Positions 35,442 to 44,834 of a stretch of DNA of 64,000 nucleotides are shown here, piece by piece. Below the pieces are notes generated by a model that made no database searches, had not been told where the DNA came from, and was given only the letters and a program-made list of their open reading frames with translations. Position 1 is the stretch's first letter. Each line of letters opens with the position of its first letter. Source of the DNA: Pseudomonas sp. CHM02 (lineage in GTDB: Bacteria; Pseudomonadota; Gammaproteobacteria; Pseudomonadales; Pseudomonadaceae); assembly GCF_000612585.1 (NCBI RefSeq), contig NZ_JFCA01000002.1, positions 1-64,000 of the forward strand, written 5' to 3'. Made by a program: the position numbers and the translations under genes.

Positions 35442-36080
35442 TTACTTGGCTGCGCGCTCTTTGGCGATCAGCTGGTCGGCAACATTGAGGGTCTGCTCAG
35501 GACCACCGGAGGTGCCCAGGTCGAAACGGTATTTGCCGTTGACGATCATGGTTGGAACGCCTTGCACGCCGTACTTCTGCGCCAGTTCCTTGGCCTGCTT
35601 GATCTGGCCCTGGATAGCGAAGGAGTTGAAGGTCGCCAGGAACTTGTCCTTGTCGACACCCTGGGTAGCCACGAAGTCAGCCATTTCGTCTGGCTTGGTC
35701 AGGCGCTTGCCTTGTTTCTGGATCGCGTCGAATACGGCGTTGTGGACCTTGTGCTCCACACCCATGGCTTCCAGGGTCAGGAACAACTGGCCGTGGGCAT
35801 CCCATGGGCCGCCGAACATGGCGGGAATACGCTTGAAGTTCACATCAGAAGGCAGTTTCTCGACCCATGGGTTGATGGTCGGTTCAAAGGCGTAGCAATG
35901 CGGGCAGCCGTACCAGAACAGCTCCACCACTTCGATCTTGCCCGGTACCGACACCGGTACAGGATTGGCCAATTCAACGTAGGTTTTACCGGCTTCAAGC
36001 GGCACATTATCGGCAGCTTGTGCGGTCATGCCGAAGAGGCTGGCAGTGACGAGAGCGGCGCTGAGGATCAGATTACGCAT
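35442..36080 (-). CDS. dsbA: Thiol:disulfide interchange protein DsbA
   Basis: A 212-residue periplasmic oxidase with a signal peptide ending AQA-A (about 22), thioredoxin active site CPHC (C59-C62) and the cis-proline loop GVQGVPTMIV (about 165-174). It forms disulfides in exported proteins. It is first in a dsbA-EEP-dgcH run. A GTCGC/GCGAC hairpin lies in its leader (about 36102-36122). Confidence 0.95.
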   Translation of the reverse strand: MRNLILSAALVTASLFGMTAQAADNVPLEAGKTYVELANPVPVSVPGKIEVVELFWYGCPHCYAFEPTINPWVEKLPSDVNFKRIPAMFGGPWDAHGQLFLTLEAMGVEHKVHNAVFDAIQKQGKRLTKPDEMADFVATQGVDKDKFLATFNSFAIQGQIKQAKELAQKYGVQGVPTMIVNGKYRFDLGTSGGPEQTLNVADQLIAKERAAK

Positions 36081-36175
36081 GCTTTACTCCTGGACAAATA
36101 AAGTCGCCTCACGCGACCTTTGGTTGTGACAGGTCTACGCGGGCATGAGTTCGTTAGTGTAACGGCAGCGGCCAC

Positions 36176-36204
36176 AAAAAAGGGCGGCCTGAGCCACCCT
36201 TTTT
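36176..36204 (-). terminator. Terminator of the cytochrome c4 gene
   Basis: AAAAAGGGCGGC and GCCACCCTTTTT pair with one mismatch around CTGA, 45 bases after the c4 stop. T-runs on both strands allow bidirectional action. Confidence 0.82.
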
Positions 36205-36248
36205 ATGCTTGCATCGATGGATTAATCGAGCGTTAACGTTGCAGGCCC

Positions 36249-36860
36249 TTAGTGCAGGCCTTGGATGTAACTGGAGATCGCCGCAATATCTTCGTCGCTC
36301 AGCTTGCGGGCGATCGTGCGCATGGTCATGGCGTCGCCATCGTTGGCACGGCCAGCTTCTTCCTTGCGGAAATCGGTCAACTGCTTGGCGATGTAGGTAG
36401 CGTGCTGGCCACTCAGATGCGGGAAGCCTGCGGCCGCATTCCCTGCGCCATTTGGCGAGTGGCAACCGGTGCAGGCAGGCAGGCCCTTGTCCAGGTCGCC
36501 GCCGCGGAACAGTTTTTCTCCACGGGCGACCAATTTCGGATCAGCAGCTCCCACACTGCCTTTCTGGCTGGCAAAATACGCCGCGAGGTCCGCCAGGTCC
36601 TGATCGTTGAGGTTGGTCAGCAGGCCGGTCATTTCCAGCACCGTTCGCTTGCCGTCCTTGATGTCGTGCAGTTGCTTGGTCAGGTAACGTTCACCCTGGC
36701 CCGCCAGTTTGGGGAAGTTCGGCGCCGGGCTATTACCATCCGGTCCATGGCAAGCACCACACACGGCGGCTTTCGCCTGGCCCGCTGTAGCGTCGCCTGC
36801 AGCATGGGCAACACCGGTGATGCCCAAGGTCAACAGCAGACTCACGATCAGTTTGTTCAT
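36249..36860 (-). CDS. Diheme cytochrome c4
   Basis: A 203-residue periplasmic protein with a signal peptide (AHA-A, about 20) and two tandem cytochrome c domains. The heme sites are CGACH (C34, C37, H38) and CTGCH (C130, C133, H134), with axial methionines in LEMTG and DAMTMR. It carries electrons to terminal oxidases. The neighbours engB and a second c-cytochrome are as in P. aeruginosa. Confidence 0.93.
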   Translation of the reverse strand: MNKLIVSLLLTLGITGVAHAAGDATAGQAKAAVCGACHGPDGNSPAPNFPKLAGQGERYLTKQLHDIKDGKRTVLEMTGLLTNLNDQDLADLAAYFASQKGSVGAADPKLVARGEKLFRGGDLDKGLPACTGCHSPNGAGNAAAGFPHLSGQHATYIAKQLTDFRKEEAGRANDGDAMTMRTIARKLSDEDIAAISSYIQGLH

Positions 36861-36894
36861 CAGCTAATCCAACTACGGCTAAGGGGTTTAAGAG

Positions 36895-37197
36895 TTATCT
36901 ACCGGGTTTACTCACCATCAATTCAATGATGGCCTGGTAATCCTCAGTACTGCAGTCCATGCACAAACCACGCGGCGGCATTGCCTTGAAACCCTGGGTC
37001 ACGTGTTGCACCAACGTGTCCATGCCCTGCGCCAGTCTTGGCGCCCAGGCTGCCTGATCCCCCCGCTTCGGGGCATTCGGCAACTGGCCGGCATGGCAAG
37101 CCACGCAAACTCGGTTGTACACCGCTTCCGGATCCTGTGTAGCCTGAGCGCCATAAAGCGGAACCAGGACACCGATAGCGAGCAACCACTTGGTCAT
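36895..37197 (-). CDS. Small c-type cytochrome (c5-like)
   Basis: A 100-residue exported protein with a signal peptide (AQA-T, about 19), one heme site CVACH (C31, C34, H35) and axial Met in FKAMPPRG. A second cysteine pair CMDC near the C-terminus is typical of cytochrome c5 with its disulfide. It precedes cytochrome c4 on the same strand by 34 bases. Divergent engB starts 192 bases away. Confidence 0.9.
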   Translation of the reverse strand: MTKWLLAIGVLVPLYGAQATQDPEAVYNRVCVACHAGQLPNAPKRGDQAAWAPRLAQGMDTLVQHVTQGFKAMPPRGLCMDCSTEDYQAIIELMVSKPGR

Positions 37198-37389
37198 ACG
37201 TCGACCATTTCAGGGTTTGAGAGCGTTTTGCGTTCTAATGCGCAATAAAGGTCTATCGCTCCCGTGAACTTCATCCTTCGCTGGGACAAAGCACACACAA
37301 AATCTGCGGCATTATATACTGGCGCTACTGAAACGGAAACGACACCGCTTGCCGCACCCTTTCTCGGCACCGCCCACATCGGAAAACTC

Positions 37390-38031
37390 ATGCAACTCAA
37401 GAATCCCATCCTCGGCCTGTGCCAACAGTCCACGTTCATGCTCAGCGCCGCCAAAGTTGACCAATGCCCCGATGACGAAGGCTTTGAAGTCGCCTTTGCC
37501 GGTCGTTCCAACGCCGGTAAATCCAGCGCGCTGAACACCCTGACTCACGCCAGCCTGGCGCGCACCTCGAAAACCCCGGGCCGCACGCAACTCCTCAATT
37601 TCTTCAAGCTAGACGATGATCGGCGTCTGGTCGACCTGCCGGGCTACGGTTACGCAAAAGTACCTATCCCGCTGAAGCTGCACTGGCAGCGTCACCTGGA
37701 GGCTTACCTGGGTGGCCGGGAGAGTTTGAAGGGTTTGATTCTGATGATGGACATCCGCCATCCGATGACCGATTTCGACCTGCTGATGCTCGATTGGGCC
37801 GTCGCCAGCGGCATGCCGATGCATATCCTGCTGACCAAGGCCGACAAGCTCACCTACGGCGCCGCCAAGAACACCCTGCTCAAAGTGCAGTCCGAAATTC
37901 GTAAAGGTTGGGGTGATGCGATCACCATCCAGCTGTTCTCGGCGCCGAAACGCATGGGCCTGGAAGAGGCTTACACCGTGCTGGCCGGCTGGATGGAGTT
38001 GGCGGACAAGGGCGCGGAAATCGCGGAGTAA
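37390..38031 (+). CDS. engB: Ribosome biogenesis GTPase EngB/YihA
   Basis: The ATG at 37390 gives 213 residues, the family length; earlier in-frame codons from 37264 add an implausible extension. GTPase motifs are G1 GRSNAGKS (38-45), G3 DLPGYG and G4 TKADK. It assists 50S subunit assembly. It is convergent with the sRNA gene ersA and with polA, the same layout as yihA-spf-polA in E. coli. A TATACT -10 (37315-37320) may be its promoter. Confidence 0.94.
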   Translation: MQLKNPILGLCQQSTFMLSAAKVDQCPDDEGFEVAFAGRSNAGKSSALNTLTHASLARTSKTPGRTQLLNFFKLDDDRRLVDLPGYGYAKVPIPLKLHWQRHLEAYLGGRESLKGLILMMDIRHPMTDFDLLMLDWAVASGMPMHILLTKADKLTYGAAKNTLLKVQSEIRKGWGDAITIQLFSAPKRMGLEEAYTVLAGWMELADKGAEIAE

Positions 38032-38044
38032 CTTTTCCGCGGGC

Positions 38045-38175
38045 AAAAAAAAACCCCGGACTTCGTATGGGGAGGGGAAGTTCGGGGTTCAAGTTCCGGA
38101 CCGCTAGGGCGGGGTCCAGATATCTGCCAACACTTAACACAACATAGGAGCATTGAAGGGCTTCACCACCCATTC
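38045..38175 (-). ncRNA. ersA: Small RNA ErsA (Spot 42-like position)
   Basis: The gene lies between engB and polA, where Pseudomonas encodes ErsA (about 132 nt). A sigma-22 promoter places the start near 38175. The 3' end is a strong terminator: AACCCCGAACTTC and GAAGTCCGGGGTT pair, followed by nine T on the minus strand, ending near 38045, so about 131 bases. The loop holds CCCCTCCCC, the C-rich seed known to pair with algC and oprD mRNAs. It acts with Hfq. The sequence match is from position, promoter, seed and length, not a database search. Confidence 0.88.
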
Positions 38176-38181
38176 AGTAAC

Positions 38182-38209
38182 TCTGAGTAGCAGTTCACGG
38201 GTTAAGTTC
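38182..38209 (-). promoter_or_regulatory. Sigma-22 (AlgU/AlgT) promoter of ersA
   Basis: On the minus strand, GAACTT (38209-38204), 17 bases, then TCAGA (38186-38182): a good match to the envelope-stress sigma-22 consensus GAACTT-N16/17-TCTGA. Confidence 0.8.
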
Positions 38210-38302
38210 CGGCAGGCTCAAAAAACTATTGGAAATAACTGACGGCGACTTCTGGACTAAAGCACTCTGCCACCACGCAAGGTGATGGCAAAGCCCTCGG
38301 AA

Positions 38303-41080
38303 TCAGTGCGCTTCGTCCCAGTTATCGCCCACGCCCACTTCCACCAGCAGCGGCACATCCAACTGCGCAGCAGCACTCATGTGCTCGCGAATCTTCTCGC
38401 TGACTTCGGCCACCAGGTCCTCACGCACCTCCAGGACCAATTCATCGTGCACTTGCAGGATCACCTTGGCATCCAGGCCTGAGTCGGTCAGCCAGTTGTC
38501 CACCAGCACCATGGCTTTCTTGATGATATCCGCCGCCGTGCCCTGCATCGGCGCGTTGATCGCGGTGCGCTCGGCGGCCGCGCGTTCCTGTGGCTTGTTG
38601 GAGTGGATATCCGGCAAGTAGAGGCGGCGACCGAAGAAGGTTTCGACATAGCCCTGGTCGGACGCCTGGGCACGGGTGCGCTCCATGTACTCGCGAACGC
38701 CTGGGTAACGGGCGAAATACACATCGATGTACGCCTTGGCCGTCTTGGTATCGACGCCAATGTCCTTGCCCAGCTTCTGCGCACCCATGCCATAGATCAA
38801 ACCGAAGTTGATCGCCTTGGCGCTGCGGCGCTGGTCAGAGGTGACCTCGCCCAGTTCAACCTTGAATACCTCGGCCGCCGTGGCCGTGTGTACGTCGAGG
38901 TTGTGACGGAAGGCATTCATCAACCCTTCGTCCTTCGACAGGTGCGCCATGATCCGCAGCTCGATCTGCGAATAGTCCGCCGCCAGCAATTTGTAACCCT
39001 TGGGCGCAATGAACGCCTGGCGAATCCTCCGCCCTTCGGCGGTGCGCACTGGGATGTTCTGCAGGTTCGGATCACTGGAAGACAAACGCCCGGTCGCCGC
39101 CACCGCCTGGTGATAGGAGGTGTGAATACGCCCGGTACGCGGGTTGATCTGTTCCGGCAGGCGATCGGTGTACGTGCTTTTGAGCTTGCTCATGCTGCGG
39201 TACTGCATCAGCACCTTGGGCAGCGGGTAGTCGTCTTCGGCCAGCTTGGCCAGCACTTCTTCGGCGGTCGACGCCTGGCCCTTGCCGGTTTTCTTCAGCA
39301 CCGGCAGGCCGAGCTTTTCATACAGGATCGCGCCGAGCTGCTTGGGCGAACCCAGGTTGAACTCTTCGCCGGCGATCTCAAAAGCCTGGCGCTCCAGTTC
39401 GACCATCTTGTTGCCCAGCTCGATACTCTGGATGCCCAACAGGTCCTTGTCGACCAGCGCGCCCTGGCGCTCGATACGCGCCAGCACCGGCACCAGCGGA
39501 ATCTCGATATCCGTGAGCACACTGGCCAGGCTCGGGATGGCTGTCAGTTGCGCAAACAGCGCCTGGTGCAGTCGCAAGGTCACATCGGCATCTTCCGCCG
39601 CATAAGGGCCGGCCTGCTCCAGTGCGATCTGGTCAAAGGTCAGTTGCTTGGCACCCTTGCCGGCGATGTCCTGGAAACTGACGGTGTCGTAGTCCAGGTA
39701 CTTCTTGGCCAGGCTGTCCATGTCATGCCGCGTTGCGGTGGCGTTCAGTACGTAGGATTCGAGCATGGTGTCGAAGGCAATGCCCCGCACGGTAATGCCG
39801 TGTGCCGGATCGCCGCCGATGGCGCAGTTGGCCAGGATGTTCATGTCGAACTTGGCGTGCTGGCCGACCTTGAGCTTGGTCGGGTCTTCCAGCAGCGGTT
39901 TCAGGGCCAGCAGCACGGTGTCGCGGTCCAACTGCTCCGGCGCGCCGATGTAGGAGTGGGTCAGCGGGATGTAGGCGGCTTCGTGGGGCTGGATCGAGAA
40001 GGAAACACCCACCAGCTGTGCCTGCTGGGCATCGATACCGGTGGTTTCGGTGTCGAAGGCAAACAACGTCGCGTCGTTGAGCTTCTTCAACCAGGTATCG
40101 AGCGTCGCCTGGTCGAGGATGGTGGTGTAAGTGGCCTCTGCGGGCGCCACCACTTCAACGACTTCTTCAACAACAGGAGCAGCCTTGAGCTCCACGCGCT
40201 TGGCATCGCGCTGGATCTCTTCATACCAGCTCTTGAATTCGAGCAGCGTGTACAGCTCCAGCAGTTTTTCACGGTCCGGCTCGATCAGGTGCAGATCGTC
40301 CAGGCCCACGTCCAGCGGCACATCGACCTTGATCGTCGCCAACTGATAAGACAGGAATGCCATCTCCTTGTGTTCTTCCAGCTTGGCCGGCAGCGTCTTC
40401 GCGCCCCGGATAGGCAGAGTCGGCACAATATCCAACTGCTCATACAGCTCTTTGAGGCCACCATTCACGCCTACGAGCAGCCCGGACGCGGTCTTCGGAC
40501 CAATGCCGGGAACCCCCGGAATGTTGTCGGACGAATCGCCCATCAACGCCAGATAGTCGATGATCTGCTCGGGAGCGACACCGAATTTCTCCTTCACGCC
40601 CTCGATGTCCATCGAACTACCGGTCATGGTGTTGACCAAGGTAATGTGCCCGTCGACCAGTTGTGCCATGTCCTTGTCGCCGGTGGAAATCACCACCGGG
40701 CGGTCAGCGGCCGCACTGCTGCGGGCCAGGGTGCCGATCACGTCATCGGCTTCGACGCCTTCGACGCACAGCAGCGGGAAGCCCAGGGCGATCACGCTCT
40801 GGTGCAGGGGCTCGATCTGCAGGCGCATGTCATCGGGCATGCTGGGACGATTGGCCTTGTATTCGGCGTACATGTCATCGCGAAAGGTCCCACCCTTGGC
40901 GTCGAACACCACCGCGAACGGGCTGTCCGGGTACTGCTTGCGCAGGCTTTTGAGCATGTTCAACACGCCCTTGACCGCGCCGGTGGGCAGGCCTTTGGAG
41001 GTGGTCAGCGGTGGCAGCGCGTGGAAGGCGCGGTACAGATATGAAGAACCGTCCACCAGGACGAGGGGTGCTTGGCTCAT
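38303..41080 (-). CDS. polA: DNA polymerase I
   Basis: Starting MSQAPLVLVDGSSYLYRAFHALPP at the ATG at 41080, 925 residues; a TTG at 41092 adds four unlikely codons. It has the 5'-3' exonuclease (about 1-290), a 3'-5' exonuclease with intact DTETTG, so proofreading is expected, and the polymerase domain with motif A DYSQIELRIMAHLS and motif C QVHDELVLEV. It acts in Okazaki fragment processing and repair. Downstream lies ersA. Confidence 0.97.
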   Translation of the reverse strand: MSQAPLVLVDGSSYLYRAFHALPPLTTSKGLPTGAVKGVLNMLKSLRKQYPDSPFAVVFDAKGGTFRDDMYAEYKANRPSMPDDMRLQIEPLHQSVIALGFPLLCVEGVEADDVIGTLARSSAAADRPVVISTGDKDMAQLVDGHITLVNTMTGSSMDIEGVKEKFGVAPEQIIDYLALMGDSSDNIPGVPGIGPKTASGLLVGVNGGLKELYEQLDIVPTLPIRGAKTLPAKLEEHKEMAFLSYQLATIKVDVPLDVGLDDLHLIEPDREKLLELYTLLEFKSWYEEIQRDAKRVELKAAPVVEEVVEVVAPAEATYTTILDQATLDTWLKKLNDATLFAFDTETTGIDAQQAQLVGVSFSIQPHEAAYIPLTHSYIGAPEQLDRDTVLLALKPLLEDPTKLKVGQHAKFDMNILANCAIGGDPAHGITVRGIAFDTMLESYVLNATATRHDMDSLAKKYLDYDTVSFQDIAGKGAKQLTFDQIALEQAGPYAAEDADVTLRLHQALFAQLTAIPSLASVLTDIEIPLVPVLARIERQGALVDKDLLGIQSIELGNKMVELERQAFEIAGEEFNLGSPKQLGAILYEKLGLPVLKKTGKGQASTAEEVLAKLAEDDYPLPKVLMQYRSMSKLKSTYTDRLPEQINPRTGRIHTSYHQAVAATGRLSSSDPNLQNIPVRTAEGRRIRQAFIAPKGYKLLAADYSQIELRIMAHLSKDEGLMNAFRHNLDVHTATAAEVFKVELGEVTSDQRRSAKAINFGLIYGMGAQKLGKDIGVDTKTAKAYIDVYFARYPGVREYMERTRAQASDQGYVETFFGRRLYLPDIHSNKPQERAAAERTAINAPMQGTAADIIKKAMVLVDNWLTDSGLDAKVILQVHDELVLEVREDLVAEVSEKIREHMSAAAQLDVPLLVEVGVGDNWDEAH

Positions 41081-41154
41081 GAGCAGAATCAACCTTTTCG
41101 GCGGGTCAGGCGCTAGAATAGCCGGACCAATGACGACAAAGGGACAAGGTTATC

Positions 41155-41445
41155 ATGCGTACATTCAATCGCCTGCTGTTGACCGGCTTGATCGCACTCG
41201 CTCCGATGGCTGCCATGGCGGCAGACGATGCGCCTGGGGGCGATCCGGAAGTGACCATTCGCACGGAAGGCGACAGGACTATCCAGGAGTACCGCCAAAA
41301 CGGTTTCCTGTACGCGATCAAGGTGACGGTAAAAGGCGCACCGCCTTATTTCCTGGTGCGCGCGGACGGAACCGATGCGAACTTCATCCGCTCTGACCAG
41401 CCGGATATGCTGATCCCGTCATGGAAGATCTTCGAATGGAAATGA
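41155..41445 (+). CDS. DUF2782 exported small protein
   Basis: A 96-residue protein with a signal peptide ending AMA-A (about 22) and the DUF2782 pattern: EVTIRTEGDRTIQEYRQNG then PPYFLVRADG and IPSWKIFEW. Function unknown; it is regularly found between polA and thrB. The start is 74 bases from the divergent polA start, and thrB follows after 56 bases. Confidence 0.88.
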   Translation: MRTFNRLLLTGLIALAPMAAMAADDAPGGDPEVTIRTEGDRTIQEYRQNGFLYAIKVTVKGAPPYFLVRADGTDANFIRSDQPDMLIPSWKIFEWK

Positions 41446-41501
41446 TTTCTTAACTTCAATTGGCGCCGCGCACCGCGGCGCCCGTACTGGCAGTTTTAAC
41501 C

Positions 41502-42455
41502 ATGTCTGTGTTCACCCCCCTGGCTCGGCCCGAGCTGGAAACCTTTCTCGCCCCTTACGGGCTCGGCCGCCTGATCGACTTCCAGGGGATTGCCGCCGGT
41601 AGCGAAAACACCAATTTCTTTATCAGCCTGGAACAGGGCGAATTCGTCCTGACCCTGGTCGAGCGCGGCCCGGTCGCGGAAATGCCGTTCTTCATCGAAC
41701 TGCTCGACGTACTCCACGACGCCGACCTGCCCGTGCCCTATGCGCTGCGCACCACCGATGGAGTGGCATTGCGCGAATTGAAGGGTAAACCGGCGCTGCT
41801 GCAACCGCGCCTGGCCGGCAAGCACATCAAGGATGCCAACGCCCAGCACTGCGCCCAGGTGGGCGACCTGCTTGGCCACCTGCACCTGGCGACGCAAGGC
41901 GAAAAGGTCCTGGAGCGCAAGACCGATCGCGGCCTGGACTGGATGCTCAGCGAAGGCGCGCAGCTGATTTCGCACCTGAACGACGCACAGCAGCGCCTGC
42001 TGCAAGATGCACTGGCGGAGATCGGCGCGCACAAGGCGCAGATCCTCGCCCTGCCGCGCGCCAACGTGCACGCCGACCTGTTCCGCGATAACGCGATGTT
42101 CGAAGGCACGCATCTCACGGGCCTGATCGACTTCTACAACGCCTGCTCCGGCCCGATGCTGTACGACGTGGCGATCGCCCTGAATGACTGGTGCTCGGAC
42201 GCCGATGGCGTGATTGATGGGCAACGCGCCCGGGCATTGCTGGGAGCCTATGCAGGTCTTCGACCGTTTACCGCGAAGGAAGCCGAGTTGTGGCCGACGA
42301 TGCTGCGCGTGGCCTGTGTGCGGTTCTGGTTGTCACGGCTGATCGCGGCCGAGTCATTTGCCGGACAGGACGTACTGATCCATGACCCGGCGGAGTTCGA
42401 GCATCGCTTGGCACAACGCCAGCAGGTCACGATCCAACTGCCGTTCGCCCTCTAA
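41502..42455 (+). CDS. thrB: Homoserine kinase
   Basis: The ATG at 41502 gives 317 residues, the length of pseudomonad ThrB, which is of the aminoglycoside-phosphotransferase-like type rather than the GHMP kinase of E. coli. Motifs: NTNFFISLEQGEFVLTL (nucleotide part), the catalytic NVHADLFRDNAMF (about 187-199) and metal-binding GLIDFYNA. It phosphorylates homoserine for threonine synthesis. Confidence 0.92.
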   Translation: MSVFTPLARPELETFLAPYGLGRLIDFQGIAAGSENTNFFISLEQGEFVLTLVERGPVAEMPFFIELLDVLHDADLPVPYALRTTDGVALRELKGKPALLQPRLAGKHIKDANAQHCAQVGDLLGHLHLATQGEKVLERKTDRGLDWMLSEGAQLISHLNDAQQRLLQDALAEIGAHKAQILALPRANVHADLFRDNAMFEGTHLTGLIDFYNACSGPMLYDVAIALNDWCSDADGVIDGQRARALLGAYAGLRPFTAKEAELWPTMLRVACVRFWLSRLIAAESFAGQDVLIHDPAEFEHRLAQRQQVTIQLPFAL

Positions 42456-42469
42456 AGCCCAACTCGGTC

Positions 42470-42562
42470 ATTGTGGGAGCTGGCTTGCCTGCGATAGCGT
42501 CAGGTCAGCCAGCAATGTCGTCGCAGGCCCACCGCAATCGCAGGCAAGCCAGCTCCCACATT
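42470..42562. repeat. REPIN (GGAGCTGGCTTGCCTGCGAT class)
   Basis: TGTGGGAGCTGGCTTGCC at the left and GGCAAGCCAGCTCCCACA at the right, with a partial extra unit GTCGCAGGCCCACCGCAAT in the middle. It sits between convergent thrB and znuA. Confidence 0.85.
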
Positions 42563-42578
42563 AGATCTGCGCCATCTG

Positions 42579-43499
42579 CTACAACGACTCCAGGCACCCG
42601 GCCAGGTCGTTACCAAGCTTCTCCAACACCTGCTCATAACCCTGAGCGGTAGCCGGGGTGTAACCGCCCAACGCATCCAATTCCGCCAGTTTCACCGGCA
42701 AACCGGAGACCAGCGTTTCAGCCAGACGCGGACGCAACGGCGGTTCACTGAACACGCACGTCTTGCCCACCTCCTGCAGCCGCGTGCGCATCGCCGCCAC
42801 ATGCTGTGCACCCGGCTGCACTTCGGCTGCCACGCTGAACACGCCGGCGTGCTTGAGGCCGTAGGCGTCTTCAAAATAATCGAAGGCTTCGTGGAAGACG
42901 AAGTAAGGCTTGCCTGCAATCGGCGCCATGCGCGCTTTCAAACGTGCGTCAAGGGCATCCAGGCGTTCATCGAAGGCCTTCACGTTACTCTGGTAACGGG
43001 CGGCATTGGCTGGATCGGCGGCGGCCAGGTCAGCCGCCATACGCGCTGCAATCACCCGAGCGTTGACGGACGATAGCCACAGGTGCGCGTCCAGGCTGCC
43101 TGGGAGGTGATCGTGGTCGTGTTCGTCAGCATCGTCGGCGTGGGAGTGGCTATCTTCGGCGAAACGACGCAGCTTCATGCCTGGCAGGTCCTGCACGGCT
43201 ACAGTCGCTGCCGTACGGCCTTTCAGCACACGTGGCAGGAAACTCTCCATGTCCGGGCCGATCCAGTACAACAGGTCCACCGACTGCACGCGCCGTACGT
43301 CGGATGGGCGCAAGGCGTAGTTATGCGGCGATGCACCCGGCGGCAACAGCACTTCCGGAACGGCCACACCGTCCTGCACAGCAGCGGCAATCAACTGCAA
43401 TGGCTTAATGCTGGTCAGCACCTTGACCTCGGCCTGAGCGGCGCCAGTGATGAACAAACTGGTGACAAATACGACAAAAACGGGAAAAAGTCGGGACAC
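42579..43499 (-). CDS. znuA: Zinc ABC transporter substrate-binding protein
   Basis: From the GTG at 43499 (GAGTGG upstream) 306 residues; a GTG at 43508 adds three. The signal peptide ends AQA-E. The His/Asp-rich loop HSHADDADEHDHDH (about 118-131) is typical of ZnuA and buffers zinc. Further ligands are in the GASPHNYALRPSD and FVFHEAFDYFE segments. It is divergent to zur-znuC-znuB, with a Zur-type box in the gap. Confidence 0.9.
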   Translation of the reverse strand: MSRLFPVFVVFVTSLFITGAAQAEVKVLTSIKPLQLIAAAVQDGVAVPEVLLPPGASPHNYALRPSDVRRVQSVDLLYWIGPDMESFLPRVLKGRTAATVAVQDLPGMKLRRFAEDSHSHADDADEHDHDHLPGSLDAHLWLSSVNARVIAARMAADLAAADPANAARYQSNVKAFDERLDALDARLKARMAPIAGKPYFVFHEAFDYFEDAYGLKHAGVFSVAAEVQPGAQHVAAMRTRLQEVGKTCVFSEPPLRPRLAETLVSGLPVKLAELDALGGYTPATAQGYEQVLEKLGNDLAGCLESL

Positions 43500-43526
43500 G
43501 ATGACCACTCAATGGCGTAGGAACGG

Positions 43527-43540
43527 GTAACATAATAACG
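43527..43540. promoter_or_regulatory. Probable Zur box
   Basis: GTAACATAATAACG, read on the minus strand as CGTTATTATGTTAC, fits about ten of fourteen positions of the TGTTAT-N-ATAACA Zur pattern. It lies between the divergent znuA and zur starts and could control both. Confidence 0.5.
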
Positions 43541-43566
43541 TCTCTATCAAATATCTGTCGCCGCTC

Positions 43567-44049
43567 ATGCCTAAAACACCGCTTGCCAGCCGTCCCCACG
43601 ACCACTCTCACTGCGTGCATACCGCGCTGTCGGAGGCCGACACCCTGTGCACTCAGAAGGGGTTGCGCCTGACCGCTTTGCGTCGCCGCGTGCTGGAACT
43701 GGTGTGGCAGAGCCACAAGCCGCTGGGCGCCTATGACATTCTCGGCGTGCTCAGCGAGCAAGATGGCCGTCGCGCGGCACCGCCGACCGTTTACCGCGCG
43801 CTGGACTTCCTGCTGGAAAACGGCCTGGTGCACCGCATCGCCTCGCTGAACGCCTTCGTCGGTTGCAGCCACCCGGAACACGCGCACCAGGGCCAGTTCC
43901 TGATCTGCCGCGAGTGCCACGCCGCCATCGAGCTTGAACAAAAAAGCATCAGCGACGCCATCATCAAAAGTTCTGCCGAGGTCGGCTTCCGGGTCGAAGG
44001 GCAAACGGTCGAAGTGGTCGGCCTGTGCTCGGGCTGCCAGGGGGCTTGA
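43567..44049 (+). CDS. zur: Zinc uptake regulator Zur (Fur family)
   Basis: A 160-residue Fur-family repressor with HTH segment [22 protein letters not shown] (about 76-97). The structural zinc cysteines are CRECH (about 116-120) and CSGC near the C-terminus, and sensing-site histidines lie in [11 protein letters not shown]. The N-terminal HDHSHCVH is also metal-rich. When zinc is plentiful it shuts off the znu genes. Its stop shares one base with the znuC ATG. Confidence 0.94.
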   Translation: MPKTPLASRPHDHSHCVHTALSEADTLCTQKGLRLTALRRRVLELVWQSHKPLGAYDILGVLSEQDGRRAAPPTVYRALDFLLENGLVHRIASLNAFVGCSHPEHAHQGQFLICRECHAAIELEQKSISDAIIKSSAEVGFRVEGQTVEVVGLCSGCQGA

Positions 44050-44834
44050 TGAGCAACGCGTTAATCCGCCTGGAACAGGTCGGGGTCACGTTCGCCGGGC
44101 AAAACGTGCTGGATAACATCGCACTGAGCGTGGAGCCTGGGCAGATCGTCACCCTGATCGGCCCCAACGGCGCCGGCAAGACTACCCTGGTGCGCGCCGT
44201 ACTCGGCCTGCTCAAGCCCGACACCGGCAGCGTCTGGCGCAAACCCAAGCTGCGCGTCGGCTATATGCCGCAGAAGCTGCACGTGGACCCGACACTGCCT
44301 CTCTCTGTATTGCGCTTCCTGCGCCTGGTGCCGGGCGTGGACCGCACCCGCGCCCAGGCAGCGCTCAAGGAAGTCGGCGCCGAACAGGTGATCGACAGCC
44401 CGGTGCAAAGCATCTCCGGCGGCGAAATGCAGCGCGTGCTGCTGGCCCGCGCCCTGTTGCGCGAGCCGGAACTGCTGGTGCTGGATGAGCCCGTGCAAGG
44501 CGTCGACGTCGCCGGCCAGGCCGAGCTGTACAGCCTGATCACCCGCTTGCGCGACCGCCATGGTTGCGGCGTGCTGATGGTCTCCCACGATTTGCACCTG
44601 GTGATGAGCACCACTGACCAAGTGGTGTGCCTCAACCGCCACGTGTGCTGCTCCGGCCACCCGGAGCAGGTCAGCGGCGACCCGGCGTTCGTCGAGCTGT
44701 TCGGCAAGAACGCCCAGAGCCTCGCGATCTACCACCACCATCACGATCACGCCCATGACTTGCATGGCGCCGTGGTTGATGACCCCGCCACACCCCACAC
44801 CCACGTTCATGGAGATAGCTGCAAGCATGGCTGA
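44049..44834 (+). CDS. znuC: Zinc ABC transporter ATPase
   Basis: The ATG at 44049 (overlapping the zur TGA) gives 261 residues. Walker [10 protein letters not shown], signature ISGGEMQR and Walker [13 protein letters not shown] are present. The C-terminus is histidine-rich ([11 protein letters not shown]), common in ZnuC. It powers zinc import with ZnuB. Confidence 0.94.
   Translation: MSNALIRLEQVGVTFAGQNVLDNIALSVEPGQIVTLIGPNGAGKTTLVRAVLGLLKPDTGSVWRKPKLRVGYMPQKLHVDPTLPLSVLRFLRLVPGVDRTRAQAALKEVGAEQVIDSPVQSISGGEMQRVLLARALLREPELLVLDEPVQGVDVAGQAELYSLITRLRDRHGCGVLMVSHDLHLVMSTTDQVVCLNRHVCCSGHPEQVSGDPAFVELFGKNAQSLAIYHHHHDHAHDLHGAVVDDPATPHTHVHGDSCKHG

Noticed and set aside
36081..36150. Possible sigma-22 promoter before dsbA (GAACTC ... 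TGTCA)
   Set aside because: The -10 differs from TCTGA at several positions and the spacing is uncertain; too weak to list.
38603..41044. 813-codon plus-strand frame opposite polA
   Set aside because: Pure antisense shadow of polA; no start signal and Arg/Gln/His-rich composition.
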